Notes: generated by a model not told the origin, from the letters alone. 64,000 nt of DNA from Ancistrus triradiatus (GCA_025084515.1 JAJAGP010000183.1:62001-126000), one strand, 5' to 3'. Counted from the first letter of the stretch, positions 11,329 through 23,754 are shown. Made by a program: numbers and translations.

Positions 11329-12600
11329 ATATGTTAGTCATATACATGTGTGTATGTATTTTCTGTCTGGCAGTTTTATGTATATTAAGTCGGGATAGAA
11401 GGACTGCATTTTCTTTAACTTGTGACAAGAATCCATTGCTGCCTGTTTTTATTTTCCTCTCTCTGTGTGTGAGAACAACTTGTTTTGCAGGAGATGTTTG
11501 TACAGATGAAGGCGCATGAATTTTAAAGAGCGAGTGAGATAAAGATGTTTTACTGAGACTGGAAAATATACAGGAATGACATTGAAAGGAAGATTTGAGG
11601 CTTTTTATAGTGCAGTAGTATAGTAGCGATAGTCTGGATCATATGGTGTGAGAGGTTTACACTCTTCCTCCTTTAGGGATGGTAGATCTCGTGGTTAAGG
11701 AAGAGCATAAGGTCAGTGTAAGAGTTCCAATAAACTTAGAGCTGAATGAGAACACATTCCTGCCTGACCATAAAGGCAGTTTAATCTCGGAAGTCTGCGT
11801 CATTAACCTGTTACAACAATTGATATTTGGAAAGATTAATGGACGTAGACTAAGCTGCGATTGGCTTCTTACTTCTGCCTGTATGCTCCACTTTATTGTA
11901 TTTGTTCAGTAGCTGTATTTGGTGTAATTTTGTGTTCTTATCTTTACTTAATCAGAAAATCCTCTGCACTGCTCAATTATGTTGCCGTCTTTGAAAGTCG
12001 GGATATTATAGAGCTCCCATTATATGAATATTCATTATCCAAGCTCCTTTGTAACAGGCTCATTTCTGACCAGCAATGCAAAATTAATGCAAAGGACTGT
12101 ACAAAGATGCAAAACAAGATGTATTTCAAGCCTTCTGTCATCAGTGGGATGCAAAACACAGATGTCAGATCTCTCACTGTCTCTTTCTCCTACTCCCTCA
12201 CCCACACAGAGCCACGAGTTCACTTATCTGACATCTCTCTGTCTATCTTGGGCATCCCACTTGACCTTTCAGACAAACCATTCGTCCACACACTGTCACT
12301 CGTATATGTCATGAACACATAAAGGCACTCAAATGAGTCTGAGTTTGCAAATGTACAGTATTTAATAGGGAGTGTTGGGTGTATTTCTACTATACCATCA
12401 ATACTTTAGACTCACCTCAACCCTGATTATTGCGTTAATAAATGGCGTGAAAGGTTTATGCATGGTGTGAACTGTTCCTAGGCAAGCCAGCGCTCTGATC
12501 TCATCATTATGTTTCACTACATACAACTACAAACTCATTCAGAATGAGCTTTCTGGACCTTTTCGAGTCGAAGATGAACTGAATCTCAGCTCAAAGAGAA
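11329..12600. other. No gene recognised
   Basis: Apparently unique AT-rich sequence. A 150-codon plus-strand open stretch at 11861-12322 has no domain and lies beside a competing minus-strand frame, so it is not called. Confidence 0.4.
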
Positions 12601-12603
12601 AAC

Positions 12604-12830
12604 CTACTCCAAGTTTGTGAAAGATGCTTTCTTCAAGCAGTAGTACAAGCAAAAGTCGGCAGCGTTTGAGAAGCCTTATGCAGGACAATACTCCATCATA
12701 TGCATCCCAGCACTACACTGCTTGGCTAGCCAGAAAATACCTTGAATTTGACCTGGCCACCTTCTTTACCGAAACACTCATTGACGAAAAAATAACTCAC
12801 CAAGAAGAATTTGTTAGAACTGAATGAAAC
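12604..12830 (+). pseudogene. Tc1-like transposase fragment (family M), second catalytic Asp region
   Basis: The sense frame reads LMQDNTPSYASQHYTAWLARK, which corresponds to the QDN-x-PSHA motif around the second catalytic Asp of IS630/Tc1 DDE transposases. What follows is degraded; the expected WPP-SPDLNPIE block is not readable. No ends were found. It is a different family from A, B and D by sequence. Confidence 0.65.
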
Positions 12831-13124
12831 TTGTGTGAATGTAATTGTACAAAAGTCATTACGATTAGAATATTAGAGCGAAAGGACACGTTTATTGGGA
12901 AAAACTGTACAATTGAAAGGAGGCTTTAGTACCCTGTTATGCCGCCTCTAGCCTGGATAAGAGATGAGATACGGTTGGACATGGAGGCATACAGACTCCA
13001 TATGGAATCCTGAGGCTGGCATCCCAGCTGGTCCCAAAAATGCTCGATTGTCCATACATCTGGCAACCGGCAGACCAAGGAAGTGTTGCACACTGGCAGA
13101 GACATTCCTGGAAAACCTTTGCTA

Positions 13125-14630
13125 CAGTGGGGAAAAAAAAGTATTTAGTCAGCCACTGATTGTACAAGTTCTCCTACTTAGAAAGATGAGAGAGGTCTGT
13201 AAGTTTCATCATAGCTACACTTCAACTATGAGAGACAAAATGAGAAAAAAAATTCAGGTAGTCACATTGTAGGATTTTTATAGAATTTTATTGTAAATCA
13301 TGGTGGAAAATAAGTATTTGGTCACCCACAAACAAGCAAGATTTCTGTCTTCCATTCGTTACCTGTATTAATAGCACCTGTTTGACCTCGTTATCTGTAT
13401 AAAAAACACCTGTCCACAGCCTCAAACAGTCAGACTCCAAACTCAACCATGACCAAGACCAAAGAGCTGTTGAAGGACACCAGGAAGAAAATTGTAGACC
13501 TGCACCAGGCTGGGAAGAGTGAATCTACAATAGGCAAGCAGGTTAGTGTGAATAAATCAACTGTAAGAAAATGGAAAACATACAATACCATTGGTGATCT
13601 CCCTCGATCTGGGGCTCCACGCAAGATCTCATCCCATGGGGTCAAAATAATGAGAACGGTGAGCAAAAATCCCAGAACTACACGGAGGGACCTGATGAAT
13701 GACCTGCAGAGAGCTGGGACCAATGTAACAAGGCTACCATCAGTAACACACTACGCCGAGAGGGACTCAGATCCTGCAGTGCCAGGCGTGCCCAACTGCT
13801 TAAGCCAGTACATGTCCAGGCCCGTCTGAAGTTTGGCAGAGAGCATATGGATGATCCAGAAGAGGATTGGGAAAATATCATGTGGTCAGATGAAACCAAA
13901 ATAGAACTTTTTGGTAAGAAATGAACTCATCGTGTTTGGAGGAAGAAGAATGCTGAGTTGCATCCCAAGAACACCATACCTACTGTGAAGCATGGGGGTG
14001 GAAACATCATGCTCTGGGGCTGTTTTTCTGCAAAGGGGACAGGACGACTGATCTGTGTTAAGGGAAGAATGAACGGGGCCATGTATCGTGAGATTTTGAG
14101 CCAAAACCTCCCTCCATCAGTGAGAACATTGAGGATGGAATGTGGCTGGGTCTTCCAGCATGACAATGATCCCAAATACAGCGCTTGGGCGTGTGTGAAA
14201 AACATTTCAAGGTCCTGGAGTGGCCTAGCCGGTCTCCAGATCTCAACCCCATAGAAAATGTGTGGAGGGAGTTGAAAGTCCATGTTGCCATAAAACATCA
14301 CTGCTCTAGAGGAGATCTGCATGGAGGAATGGGCCAAAATACCAGCTACAGTGTGTGCCAACCTGGTGAAGACCTCTGTCATTGCCAACAAAGGTTATGT
14401 TACAAAGTATTGAGTTGAACTTTTGTTGTTGACCAAATACTTATTTTCCACCATAATTTACAATTAAATTCTTTAAAAATCCTACAATGTGATTTCCTGG
14501 ATTTTTTCCCCCTCATTTTGTCTCTCATAGTTGAAGTGTAGCTATGATGAAAATTACAGACCTCTCTCATCTTTCTAAGTAGGAAAACCTGCACAATCAG
14601 TGGCTGACTAAATACTTTTTTGCCCCTCTG
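13125..14630 (+). mobile_element. Tc1-like family B, copy 2, complete, nested in family E
   Basis: Left end CAGTGGGGAAAAAAAAGTAT, right end TTTTTTGCCCCTCTG with one mismatch to the expected CCACTG, and TA on both sides (13123-13124, 14631-14632). Length is 1506 bp. Long inverted repeats include the shared TAGTCAGCCACTGATTGT word. It encodes a broken transposase in sense orientation and interrupts family E. Confidence 0.92.
13449..14413 (+). pseudogene. Family B Tc1 transposase pseudogene, nearly full length
   Basis: The start is MTKTKELLKDTRKKIVDLHQ, the N-terminal helix-turn-helix, followed by GKSESTIGKQVSVNKST. A small deletion precedes VRKWKTY. LPRSGAPRK is the GRPR-type linker. Frame is lost near 13730. 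The first Asp region (IMWSDETKIELFG) is at about 13877, followed by an in-frame TGA at 13922. The second Asp region reads VFQHDNDPKYSA near 14155. A frameshift then precedes WPSRSPDLNPIENVW, which carries the final acidic residue. It ends KVLS or KY* depending on frame. All catalytic residues are visible, but in at least three frames. Confidence 0.85.
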
Positions 14631-14974
14631 TATGTGTGGATGAGCATTATCCTGCTGAAAAATGCCACGAGAGGCAATACATGGCAGGATGTCCTGCACA
14701 TGTCACTGAATTGTTAGTGTCCCTTGTATCACTGCTATGGGTGACCGACTGTCGTACGCAGTGGCTCCCCAGATCACACCAGCAGTTGGGGCAGTGTGTG
14801 TGGGGCAGGATTGAAGCGTTCATCGCGAAGCCTCCATACTTCAACCCAACCATCGTCGGATCCCAAACAGAACATGGTTTCATCGTTAAAGACAGTCCGT
14901 ATTGGTCCAGCTTTCTCGTTCAGGACACCACTGCAAACGAAGGCGATGGTGGCTGGCTGGTCACTGACATTTAT

Positions 14975-15385
14975 TTCATTTACTCTAATAGTTGAAAATA
15001 AAAAAGAGAGATGGAGGGGAAATAATTTTAATCAGGCACACTAATAATTTTACCCACAGTATACACCATCCATTCCCAAAAGAAATGTAAATCTTGTTTT
15101 AATCACTAGGCATGGGGTTAAATCAAAGTTTCAAATTGCAATGCAACGCCAGCTGTAGCAGACTGCATTTCCTTGTTAGCACCGTCCTTGGCAACACCCA
15201 CTTTAACACTCCACCTCACCAGATTGCACACACCTGGGACTCATTCGCAGTAACTCAAGGACACTACTCACAGCTCACATTTACAATTAGTTTTTACACA
15301 GTTTTTTTGTGTGCCTCCTGTCATCTTTTTAGTATTTGCTTAGCTTTGAATATCCTCTTATCTCCTGGTGCACACTACGTTTAGT
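14975..15385. other. No gene recognised
   Basis: Apparently unique sequence. A 90-codon open stretch (15112-15384) shows no domain. Confidence 0.35.
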
Positions 15386-15389
15386 CAGT

Positions 15390-15655
15390 TAGCAGACATC
15401 CGTATCCAGAGCCACTTACAATCCTTGGGTCTTGCTCGAAGACTCGGCAGCTTGGCAGAGGTTGGATTTAAATCTTGGACCTCTTTGGAAGTCATTCCAT
15501 GTGCCCTCATACAGAGTCACTTATAAATGATCCAGTCTTACAATCCAAGCAACTGTGGGTTAATTGCTAGCCCTTGCTCAAGGACCCAACAGTGAAGGTT
15601 TGGTAGAAGTGTGAACCCTCGAACTTCTGGTCCATAGTCCACTGTCTTTAGTATC
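15390..15655 (-). repeat. tRNA-headed SINE, minus strand, degraded (possibly two joined copies)
   Basis: Two tails in reverse complement (near 15390-15415 and 15510-15530) and one complete head at 15590-15645, with GAACTTCTGGTCCATAGTCC opposite the tRNA-like B-box region. The partial first copy ends near 15485. This suggests one SINE inserted into, or placed next to, another of the same family. Confidence 0.65.
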
Positions 15656-15670
15656 TTCCCTCAGGTTGTT

Positions 15671-15700
15671 AATATTTAATATTAAACAGTATTAAATATT
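15671..15700. repeat. AT-rich perfect inverted repeat
   Basis: AATATTTAATA (15671-15681) and TATTAAATATT (15690-15700) form an 11-bp perfect stem with an 8-base spacer. It may be a chance product of AT-rich DNA. Confidence 0.7.
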
Positions 15701-18700
15701 TTAATGCTTTATAAAGTTTTACGGGGCACACTCAATTTTGGTTGCACACTGCACTGTGCAAATATAACCAAAGCGTTTTGTTCTCTTTCCTTCAAAACAA
15801 ATTAGTTCTATCATACAGACCTAACAGAGGTAAACTTTGAGAACATCATCTGGGTGTCCTGTTGTACTGGGGCTCACAGAATTTAGAAGGGCACAGCTGG
15901 ACCCTAGTGCTTGCCAAACAGTTATGTAGCACAACTATGCATAAACATAAGCCTGTTAAGCACTAAATAGATTGGGTCATTTAGCATTAAAAATGGGAAA
16001 ATATCAAATAAAAAGTAATTTGTGTCAGTTGTACTAGCGATCATGGCCTGGATGTCTTTCTTTACATATTTGCAGATGTCCGATACTCAATGTGAAAAGA
16101 CAAAAGAAACTGGCTCTGAACGACAAGCTTTTGGAAAGGGCATTATGGGAAATGTAGTGCCTTAAATGTTTACAGTGCTGAGCCTATTCATTCTAAGGAC
16201 CAAGTCTACAGATTTCTGTATTTCAGCAAATGAATGCCGTCTCGCCTCTTGGATCTGGACAGATGTGTATTTTTGAGGAAATTCTGGGTTTGAATGATAA
16301 GTTTATGATATTTGACATTTATTCTGGACCGGGCACATGCTGGTTGTAGTTATGGGGTGAAATTAAAGCTATTTCTACTTTCATAGTGATATATTATGTA
16401 AAGGCAAATTAGGTGAGGCACCAGATTTAGAGAATTGGATTTTGTGGAGCCATCATACCTCTACATATGCTCCTGCTGCGAATGAATGTGCATTCGATTC
16501 TTGAAATGTGAAAGCTCCACAGAGGAACTGGTTTTTGCGCTACGCTATTAAACGAAGGCAGAATTGCAATCTGTTAACAGAGCTTGAATGTAAGCCTTTA
16601 TGTATTCCTGACCTGCTGTTACTGTCTGCACTTGACCTTTATCGGCCATGATGACCTATTACTTAAATGAAGAAGGAATGCTTTCAGTTCTGTCCAATGC
16701 AACACACTTAGCCCTTTGAGAGCCATCACTGCCGGAGAAGTTACACCTTTCAGTCTGAATGAGAGAACGAATATTGCAGACACTACCCCCCGGCATTCTA
16801 GGTTGTCTTATTTCGTAGCAAATAAACAAATCACAGATGTGACACCAACCTATTTTTCTTTAATAGCTGAACATCCTGTCTTCATGAAGTATACTTCGAA
16901 CTATTAAAATTTAAGTTGGTGTAATTTTCGGAATCACTTGGTGTTGAGGAACAAATTATGGAAACCAAATAATCGCAATTAGTACCTTGTTCCCCTTTCC
17001 GGGGGATTTTATGAAGCAAGGGCTTCACTAATGATCACCATATTCTACACCAACCTGGTTCCAACTTTTTCGAATAGCAGTCAACCATTTTATTCAAATT
17101 TGACAAAAGATTCACCATCACCCGAAACTTGGAAAAGTCTTCCAATGCAGACTCGTGATTGATGATCCACACTATGATTACTTCTTTGGGAGTTAATATT
17201 TAGAAGTACGCCGGTAAACATGATTAGGACAGATCAGCTTGGGCCGACAGTATTGCAGTTTCTTCTAGACAGTGACATCAGTCCAGATTAGTTAAAATTA
17301 AGAAGTTTCTTGCATTCAAAGCTGGATGCAGGGATTTACATCATGGAGGATGCATGCTTTGTCTTAAAGTATTGGGCGAATATTGGAAGTAAGGTCCATC
17401 TTGGAGAGATGCACCCATGTACACTTCACATCTGATTCAAATCTGATATCATGGCGTCTTGGGGGCATTTTTTTTTTACGTGGCACAGCCCTACAGATAC
17501 AGTCCTGATACACTGATCTGGGTTGAATAAAATTACTGAAATAACCATGCATTTATTGGAAATCCTAGGATAATACCATTTGGTTTTGCATGAATGTATC
17601 ATTGTTTGCTGCTGTTTAACTCTCCCCTTTCCTAAGTTTGTCATATTTGGGGGTGAGATGCTGATTGGAGCTGGCATGGGATGAGGGCCAATAGCTTGTT
17701 CCCCTTCTCTCCTTTATAAGGAGCGACGTTTACTCTCCTGCCTTCTAGACAAACATCTTCATCGTTGATGTGCAGTGATATGTGCTGGCTGCACCATGTC
17801 TCTGCAGGGTCACCCACCACCACTAAGCATATAAACACACACTCTCCTTACCTACCTACATGCAATAGTCATGTATAAACAAGTAAACATGCACATTCAC
17901 ACAGTTATTGAATATTCCCAGTGTCCCATGTAAATGCCACACATGATTGTGTGTATGGTCCCCACCAAATGTCCCCACAAGGACAGAAAGAGCTGATGTT
18001 TCTTACCTTCTAAATGCAGCTCTTCTGCATCCACCTCGCCAGACACACATACCCTTTAATGCTAAAGAATAATGGTGCTGTGACCTTAGTTGGGGGAGAA
18101 TAATTCAGATTGAATTAGGATTGATTACACTTCCTTTTTCTCCACTAACAGCTCTAACAGCATGAACTACAATCAATTAGTGCTCTGTGCTGGCTTCGTG
18201 TCTTGAATAGGACTAAGCATATGTTTCAGTCCAGCTCTGCAACGCTGCTTCTGACCAGAGAGGGTGGCAGAGCGCAAGCTTGTGTCATGTCTGTGTAGAA
18301 GCCACAGCATGGATGCATGGGTTAGCTTATTTTATTCACTTAGTCCTTATATATGGCTGACACGATTTAAACTGGCCAAGAGCCGGCATCAGTGTGGCTT
18401 CTTTATATGAGATGCTGCCGGAAAATGGTTTGAGTGTCTGTGTGTCAGTGAAAAAGAAAAACAGGAGAAAGAGACCCCACAAAAAGAAAACAAAGGGAAA
18501 GATACAGATCTGTAAACAGTGAAGTTTCCGAGTCAGCTCAGAGAGATTCTAAGAAAGATAAATAGAAGTGTGATGAAGTGAAAAGCACGGGAAATAAGTA
18601 CTCTTTGGGAGAAGACAAAAAGAGAGTTAACAAAAGAGGGTTTGGTGAAAGGAAAACATTTAAGTTGAGACTTTGGTTGAAAGAGAAAGTGTGAAAACAA

Positions 18701-20208
18701 GGGGAAAAAAATGGAAAAAAGAAAAACATGGAAATAGTTAAGTGTATATATAAGACAGCTTAGAATTGAGTTTGGGAGATCCTGGGATCCCATCTCGGCA
18801 TGAGTTTGATGGGAAGTAGAGTTTTGTTTATGGACACTGATTTGTGTCTGCAGCCACCATTTTGCGTCAAGTGCTTTGTTTGAATTTTCCCGCCTTTTCC
18901 ACAGCCCTTGTTATAGCTGTGCCCATCCAATCCTCACTCACAGTAACACGAGCACACAGGCTTTCTCCTTTCCTCATATCAATATTGACTTTTGTTTAAT
19001 ATATACATATATATTAAAAGAAAATGAATAAAAAGAAACTATAATTTACTTACATGTTCAGACCCTTAATGCAGTACTTTGTAGGATGCTCAAATCTTCT
19101 TTGGAACATCTCTATATTGTTATCTGGATATATTGTACCTGGATAGTTTGGGTAGCTCTCAATTTACTGGGATTACATTAACTGTGAGATATCTTCATAG
19201 TCAGTCATTACAAACTTGCGCAAATATTTTACTTTTAATGTGTTCCATATTGATGTCGCGACTCTGAGTAAAGGAAACAATGAATGTCTGGGACTGACAT
19301 TGATTATGATGAAGCCAATGGTCTGAGTGACAGCATGTGTAATTCATTTTAATATTTGGCATACAAATCAAATTAGTATAATTTTGTGCACGTTGAACTG
19401 CATTTGTAATTGTTACAGGACTGAGTGGGAAGACCCGATGACTTTTCATGTACTGCGTTTGACACTCACCTGCTGTCTGGTTGAAAAGTCCCTTATATAA
19501 ATTAAATTGCCTGAACCCTGTTGAGGAATTTGAGGCCATTGTCAGGAAACCACTCTGTTTATACTTAGAAGACCCCAAGCTTCCGGGCAGCCTGCATGTC
19601 ATGTGTGAAGACATCATTTTTAACAAGCATCTATTAAATATGAGCAGTATGAGTCTCAAACACCCACTACTTCAGCTAAAGGTTTCAAGTGAAGACGTAA
19701 GGGACAGGAAGACAGCTGTCCCAGTACTGTGGACTGTGTGGCTGAGAAAGTGGCAGTGGTTCGTCCATCCTGAGCTTTCTGTGAGTCCAGTGCCACCAAC
19801 TACATGGACTAACTAGCTTGTAGTGACATATGCCAGCCCAGGAAACTAATAACTGTATACACTTGGAAAAACAAATGTCATCAGAATGCTGTTAATCCTT
19901 AATTATGATTTATTCAGACGAACCTGTGTATAATGACTGTATCTTTAACTCCAAGCATGAATTTTCGGACAGGGCGATAATAGTAAAAATAATAGAGAAA
20001 CTCTTCGTGCTCTTTTTTCAATAATTGGACATACCAAACATCAGTGTTTGCACACATTTTGTTTGTCTTGTCCCTTTTTTTGAAGCAGGTTGCAAAGTCC
20101 AAAAAAAAGTAGAAGAAAATCTGAAAAAATCATTTCCGAATGATGTGAACTGATAATCCTTACGTATGTACAGTATATGTATATTGAACTTCTCTAAAAA
20201 AAAAACCC
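15701..20208. other. Long stretch without recognised genes
   Basis: No coding exon or clear transposon was recognised. 16915-17350 has the wording of an interspersed repeat but no family could be assigned. 18430-18760 is strongly purine-rich on the plus strand. 18999-19014 is a TATATA tract. Open frames at 19201-19816 on both strands overlap and lack domains. Confidence 0.4.
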
Positions 20209-20209
20209 A

Positions 20210-20348
20210 CATATAATATTGTGTCTCACTTGTTTAATTTGGTTCTCTGCGTCTACTTTGAGAACTTTTCTGAAAATCCGATGTTACATTAGGTCATACT
20301 GCAGAACTATAGAAAACACCAGATGGTTCACAAACTTTCAAGCACCAA
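20210..20348. mobile_element. Tc1 family A right terminal repeat, solo fragment
   Basis: This matches the right end of family A copy 3 from ATAATATT...GTCTC through CACAAACTTTCAAGCACCA. The remainder of the element is absent upstream. Confidence 0.75.
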
Positions 20349-22310
20349 CGTTGAGAGAGAGGTGATAATTATATGTTCAGAATTACCATTCATTTTTCTT
20401 CATGATTACAAAAGCGTGGTAATCAAGAACAAAGCAGCACCTCTCAACAAGAAGAGGTAGAAATAATATATTTAGGAGAATAAGAGAGAGTGTCTTGAGG
20501 TCTTTCAGATCTGAGACAGGTCTTTTGTTAAAAGGCTGAATGAAAAACAAATCCAAGACCCATTCTTATTCCAGAGGAGGAAAAAGGCACTTGGACTGAA
20601 GTATCTGGAGGGTTCCACGTTCTTAAACCAATTCTTATCTTTGTCACCACAACCTGCCGCCCTCAGCCATTCTTATTCTTGCTCTAGTGCTGGCTCTTCT
20701 CCAGGACCAAGTCATCAGCCTTCACATGAGAAGGACAAACCGGGTCCTGCTTGCGCTTGCAGTCAAGAGGCAGTAAAAATGAGAGGCTTCAACAAGGAGA
20801 AAGAAGGAGAAGAGCTATGGGAGAGGCACCTCAACAAGCATAATCCAAGTGGTTGTGGCCATTGGAGTGGTTGGATTAACGACCCAACAGACCCAACTTG
20901 GTAGAGGTGGGATTTGAACCCTGGACCTTCTGGTCCACAGTTCATAACCTTAACCCAATATATTCTCTAATTAAACTTTGTTGTTGGAGGTTTGGTGGCA
21001 AATATTCTCTCAGAACTTGTTGAATTTGGTTCTCAACACATTTTGACTGGAGAAATGTCTCAGCTCTTGTCGTTTGCTAGGTACTTGGAGACCATGTATT
21101 GTGGTGATTATTACAGACTTTTCCAAATAATCTAGACCCTGTGGAGTCAAAGTCCAAACCTTGATGACGTCCCCAATGTGGAGACTTGGATCGGGACCAT
21201 AGTCTATAATCTGCATCTACTGTTATCTCTCTTTTTTTTTCCTTGCTCTATCTTATTTTCTGACATTTCTGCTATCCTTGGGGCATGTCGGTTTGTAGAA
21301 GGGGTGAGAGAGAGAGAGAGAGATAGATGCCTCCTCTCATACAGTGTCCTGCTGTGATTTGTGTTAGTGGATAAGAAGTAGGCTGCTGCTTGGTGTAAGA
21401 ACATCAGTCGTGGATCAACCTCTACAGAGCCCAAGCTTTTCCCAGTACGTTTGCGTTTGTGTCAACTTTCCGGCATTTTCTGAGATGAGGCAGGAGTTTA
21501 CTGAAATGAATGCATGGCTTGGTAGTGACACAGACTTTCGGAGCCTTTCGCTTGAGGTTTGTGTCTCTTGAGAGCCCACTCTAAGCAGAATGCTCTCAGC
21601 TACCTTTTCTCAGTCATTTTAGAATTAAAAATGTTCTCAGGTTTGCCAAACAACAGGCTGTCCGAATGAGTTTGTACTCTTTTTCACCAAGTGGTGATAT
21701 CCAGTTCCTCAGTCGCACAACCCCCTCCACCCACTTGAGCATCATGACCCCCCATGCTGAGTGAGGTGGGCTGCAGGCTAACGTATGCTTCCTTTGATAC
21801 ATGTAAAGCTGGAAACCACAGTCATGTCTAATCCTTCACATGCATGTACACTTGCCAGTGCCTCTGCAATCCGGTAGCGACCGCTGTGGCATTGATGAGC
21901 AGTAACAACTGGTAAGTAGTGGCACCACTGAGACTCAAATTCAAATCCCTATGGAAGTGCACTAGAGTATCGGAACACTTTGCCATCCAAGTGCCCTTTT
22001 TTGATTCTGCCCTTTTCAGTTCTATTTACATGTACAGTGGGGCTGAGATTCTGAGACTACTAGTGAAAATGTTTCTCTTTTGCATTGCAAAATGGATTTT
22101 GCTTGTGCATGTACAGTAGAAAAGCATTTTCACAGTATTTTGTATTGCTACTCAAAACCTACATCACTACAGGTATGCGATACATGTACGTCCATGGTAC
22201 GGTGAGGTTACTATTATATATATATATATTATTAAGGCAGCTAACATATCTCATCTAACTCGTATATTACCTTGCCAGATATATTAGCAACTGTAATGAC
22301 AAAGCTAACA
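20349..22310. other. No gene recognised; SINE head scrap and simple repeats
   Basis: Contains the SINE scrap at 20895-20955, a GA tract at 21304-21324, a TA tract at 22212-22230 and otherwise unique-looking sequence. Confidence 0.4.
20895..20955 (-). repeat. SINE tRNA-like head fragment, minus strand
   Basis: AGGTGGGATTTGAACCCTGG and CTTCTGGTCCACAG are the reverse complement of the head of the SINE at 36747-36942, including its B-box. The 3' part is absent or unrecognisable. Confidence 0.7.
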
Positions 22311-22312
22311 GT

Positions 22313-23750
22313 GCAAAGTTTTATTAAACACAGAGTTGTATTGATCACAAATAAAAAATAAAAACACAGGCAATGCTCCATTGTAAAAAGCGCTATATAA
22401 ATAAATCTGACTTGACAAAGTTTTGCTACGCACAGATTTATTAAACACAAGTTTTTTAAATAGTGTTTTAGGAAAGAGTTTTATTAAACACCATTTTATA
22501 AAATACAGTTTTATTGAACAGTTTTATTCATCACAAAGTTTTAAAAAAGATTTTTTTTAACACAGTTTTGTTATGCATAGAATTATTAACACCGTTTTAT
22601 TAAATACAGTGTTTTTTTTAAGAGTTTTATTAGTGTTATTAAATGCAAAGTTTTATCAAACACAGTTTTATTAAGCAGTTTAATTAAAGTTTTATTAAAC
22701 ACAAAGTTTTATTAAATACAGTGTTTTATGAAAGAGTTTTCTTAGTGTCATTAAATGCAAAGTTTTATAAAACACCATTTTATAAAATAGTTTTATTGAA
22801 CACAGTTTTATTAAATACAAAGTTTTATGAAACACAGTTTTATTAAGCACAGATTTATTAAACAGTTTTATCAAACACAGTTTTATTAAAGTTGTATTAA
22901 ACACAGATTTGTTAAACACAATTTTAAATATTTTTATTAAACCCCAAGTTTTATTAAATACAGTGTTTTATGAAAGAGTTTTATTAGTGTCATTAAATGC
23001 AAAGTTTCATAAAACACCATTTTATAAAATAGTTTAATTGAACACAGTTTTATTAAACACAAATGTTTATTAAGCACAGATTTATTAAACAGTTTTATCA
23101 AACACAGTTTTATTGAAGTTTTATTAAACACAAAGTTTTATTAAACACAATTTTATTAAGCACAGTTTTATTAAACAGTTTTATTAAACACAAATGTTTA
23201 TTAGGCACAGATTTATTAAACAGTTTTATTAAACACAGATTTATTAAACAGTTTTATTAAACACAATTTTAAATAGTTTTATTAAACTCCAAGTTTTATT
23301 AAATACAGTGTTTTATGAAAGAGTTTTATTAGTGTTATTAAGGGTTTTATATAACACCATTTTATAAAATAGTTTAATTGAACACAGTTTTATTAAACAC
23401 AAATGTTTATTAAGCACAGATTTATTAAACAGTTTTATTAAGCACAGTTTTATTAAAGTTTTATTAAACACAGTTTTATTAAGCACAGTTTTATTAAACA
23501 CAGTTTTATTAAGCAGAGATTTATTAAGCACAAAGTTTTATCAAACACAGTTTTATTAAAGTTTTATTAAACACAGATTTGTTAAACACAATTTTAAATA
23601 TTTTTATTAAACCCCAAGTTTTATTAAATACAGCGTTTTATGAAAGAGTTTTATTAGTGTTATTAAATGCAAAGTTTTATTAAACACCATTTTATAAAAT
23701 ACAAAGTCTTATTAAACAACGTTTTGTTAAACACAGTTTTATGAAACACA
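22313..23750. repeat. AT-rich tandem satellite with higher-order structure
   Basis: About 1.4 kb of degenerate repeats built on a core of about 15 bases, TTTTATTAAACACAG, with variants (GCACAG, AAATACA, CAAAG). A longer marker block, GTGTTTTATGAAAGAG followed by TTTTATTAGTG, recurs at 22609 (degraded), 22721, 22963, 23308 and 23633, so spacings are 112, 242, 345 and 325 bases. Minus-strand open frames rich in LIKL and NKS are by-products of the repeat. The LINE tail at 22369-22418 lies within its left edge. Confidence 0.92.
22369..22418 (+). mobile_element. 3' tail of the CR1/L2-type LINE, extreme 5' truncation
   Basis: CAATGCTCCATTGTAAAAAG, then CGCTATATAAATAAA and TGACTTGAC, match the last 50 bases of the LINE at 2789-2838 almost exactly. 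It is a dead-on-arrival insertion, or a captured tail, within the satellite. Confidence 0.85.
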
Positions 23751-23754
23751 TTCG

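Larger units (their letters stand above)
12905..14970 (-). mobile_element. Tc1-like family E remnant, split by a family B insertion
   Basis: Two flanks, 12905-13124 and 14631-14970, read as one minus-strand Tc1-like element when the family B element between them is removed. The right flank carries DETMFCLGSDDG and GERFN-like pieces around the first catalytic Asp and, at the junction, FQQDNAHPH around the second. The left flank continues with the degraded IEH-WD region and ends in GGIT-like codons. No terminal repeats were seen. The family resembles a widespread fish Tc1 type by recollection. Confidence 0.7.

Noticed and set aside
11861..12322. 153-codon plus-strand open stretch
   Set aside because: It starts at a non-ATG codon, has no domain, and is overlapped by open frames on both strands, typical of chance.
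13678..14391. Minus-strand frames in family B copy 2
   Set aside because: Antisense shadows of the sense transposase.
16915..17350. Another Tc1-like end region
   Set aside because: Style is similar to fish interspersed repeats, but no inverted end, TA flank or transposase motif could be shown.
19201..19816. Overlapping long frames on both strands
   Set aside because: Mutually exclusive, no domain, no codon structure visible.
22695..23531. Minus-strand open frames rich in LIKLCLIKLF and NKSVLNK in the satellite
   Set aside because: They are translations of the TTTTATTAAACACAG core; the repeat explains them fully.
22313..23750. CRISPR-like array
   Set aside because: Repeats are adjacent, degenerate and lack unique spacers of constant length; the genome is eukaryotic.
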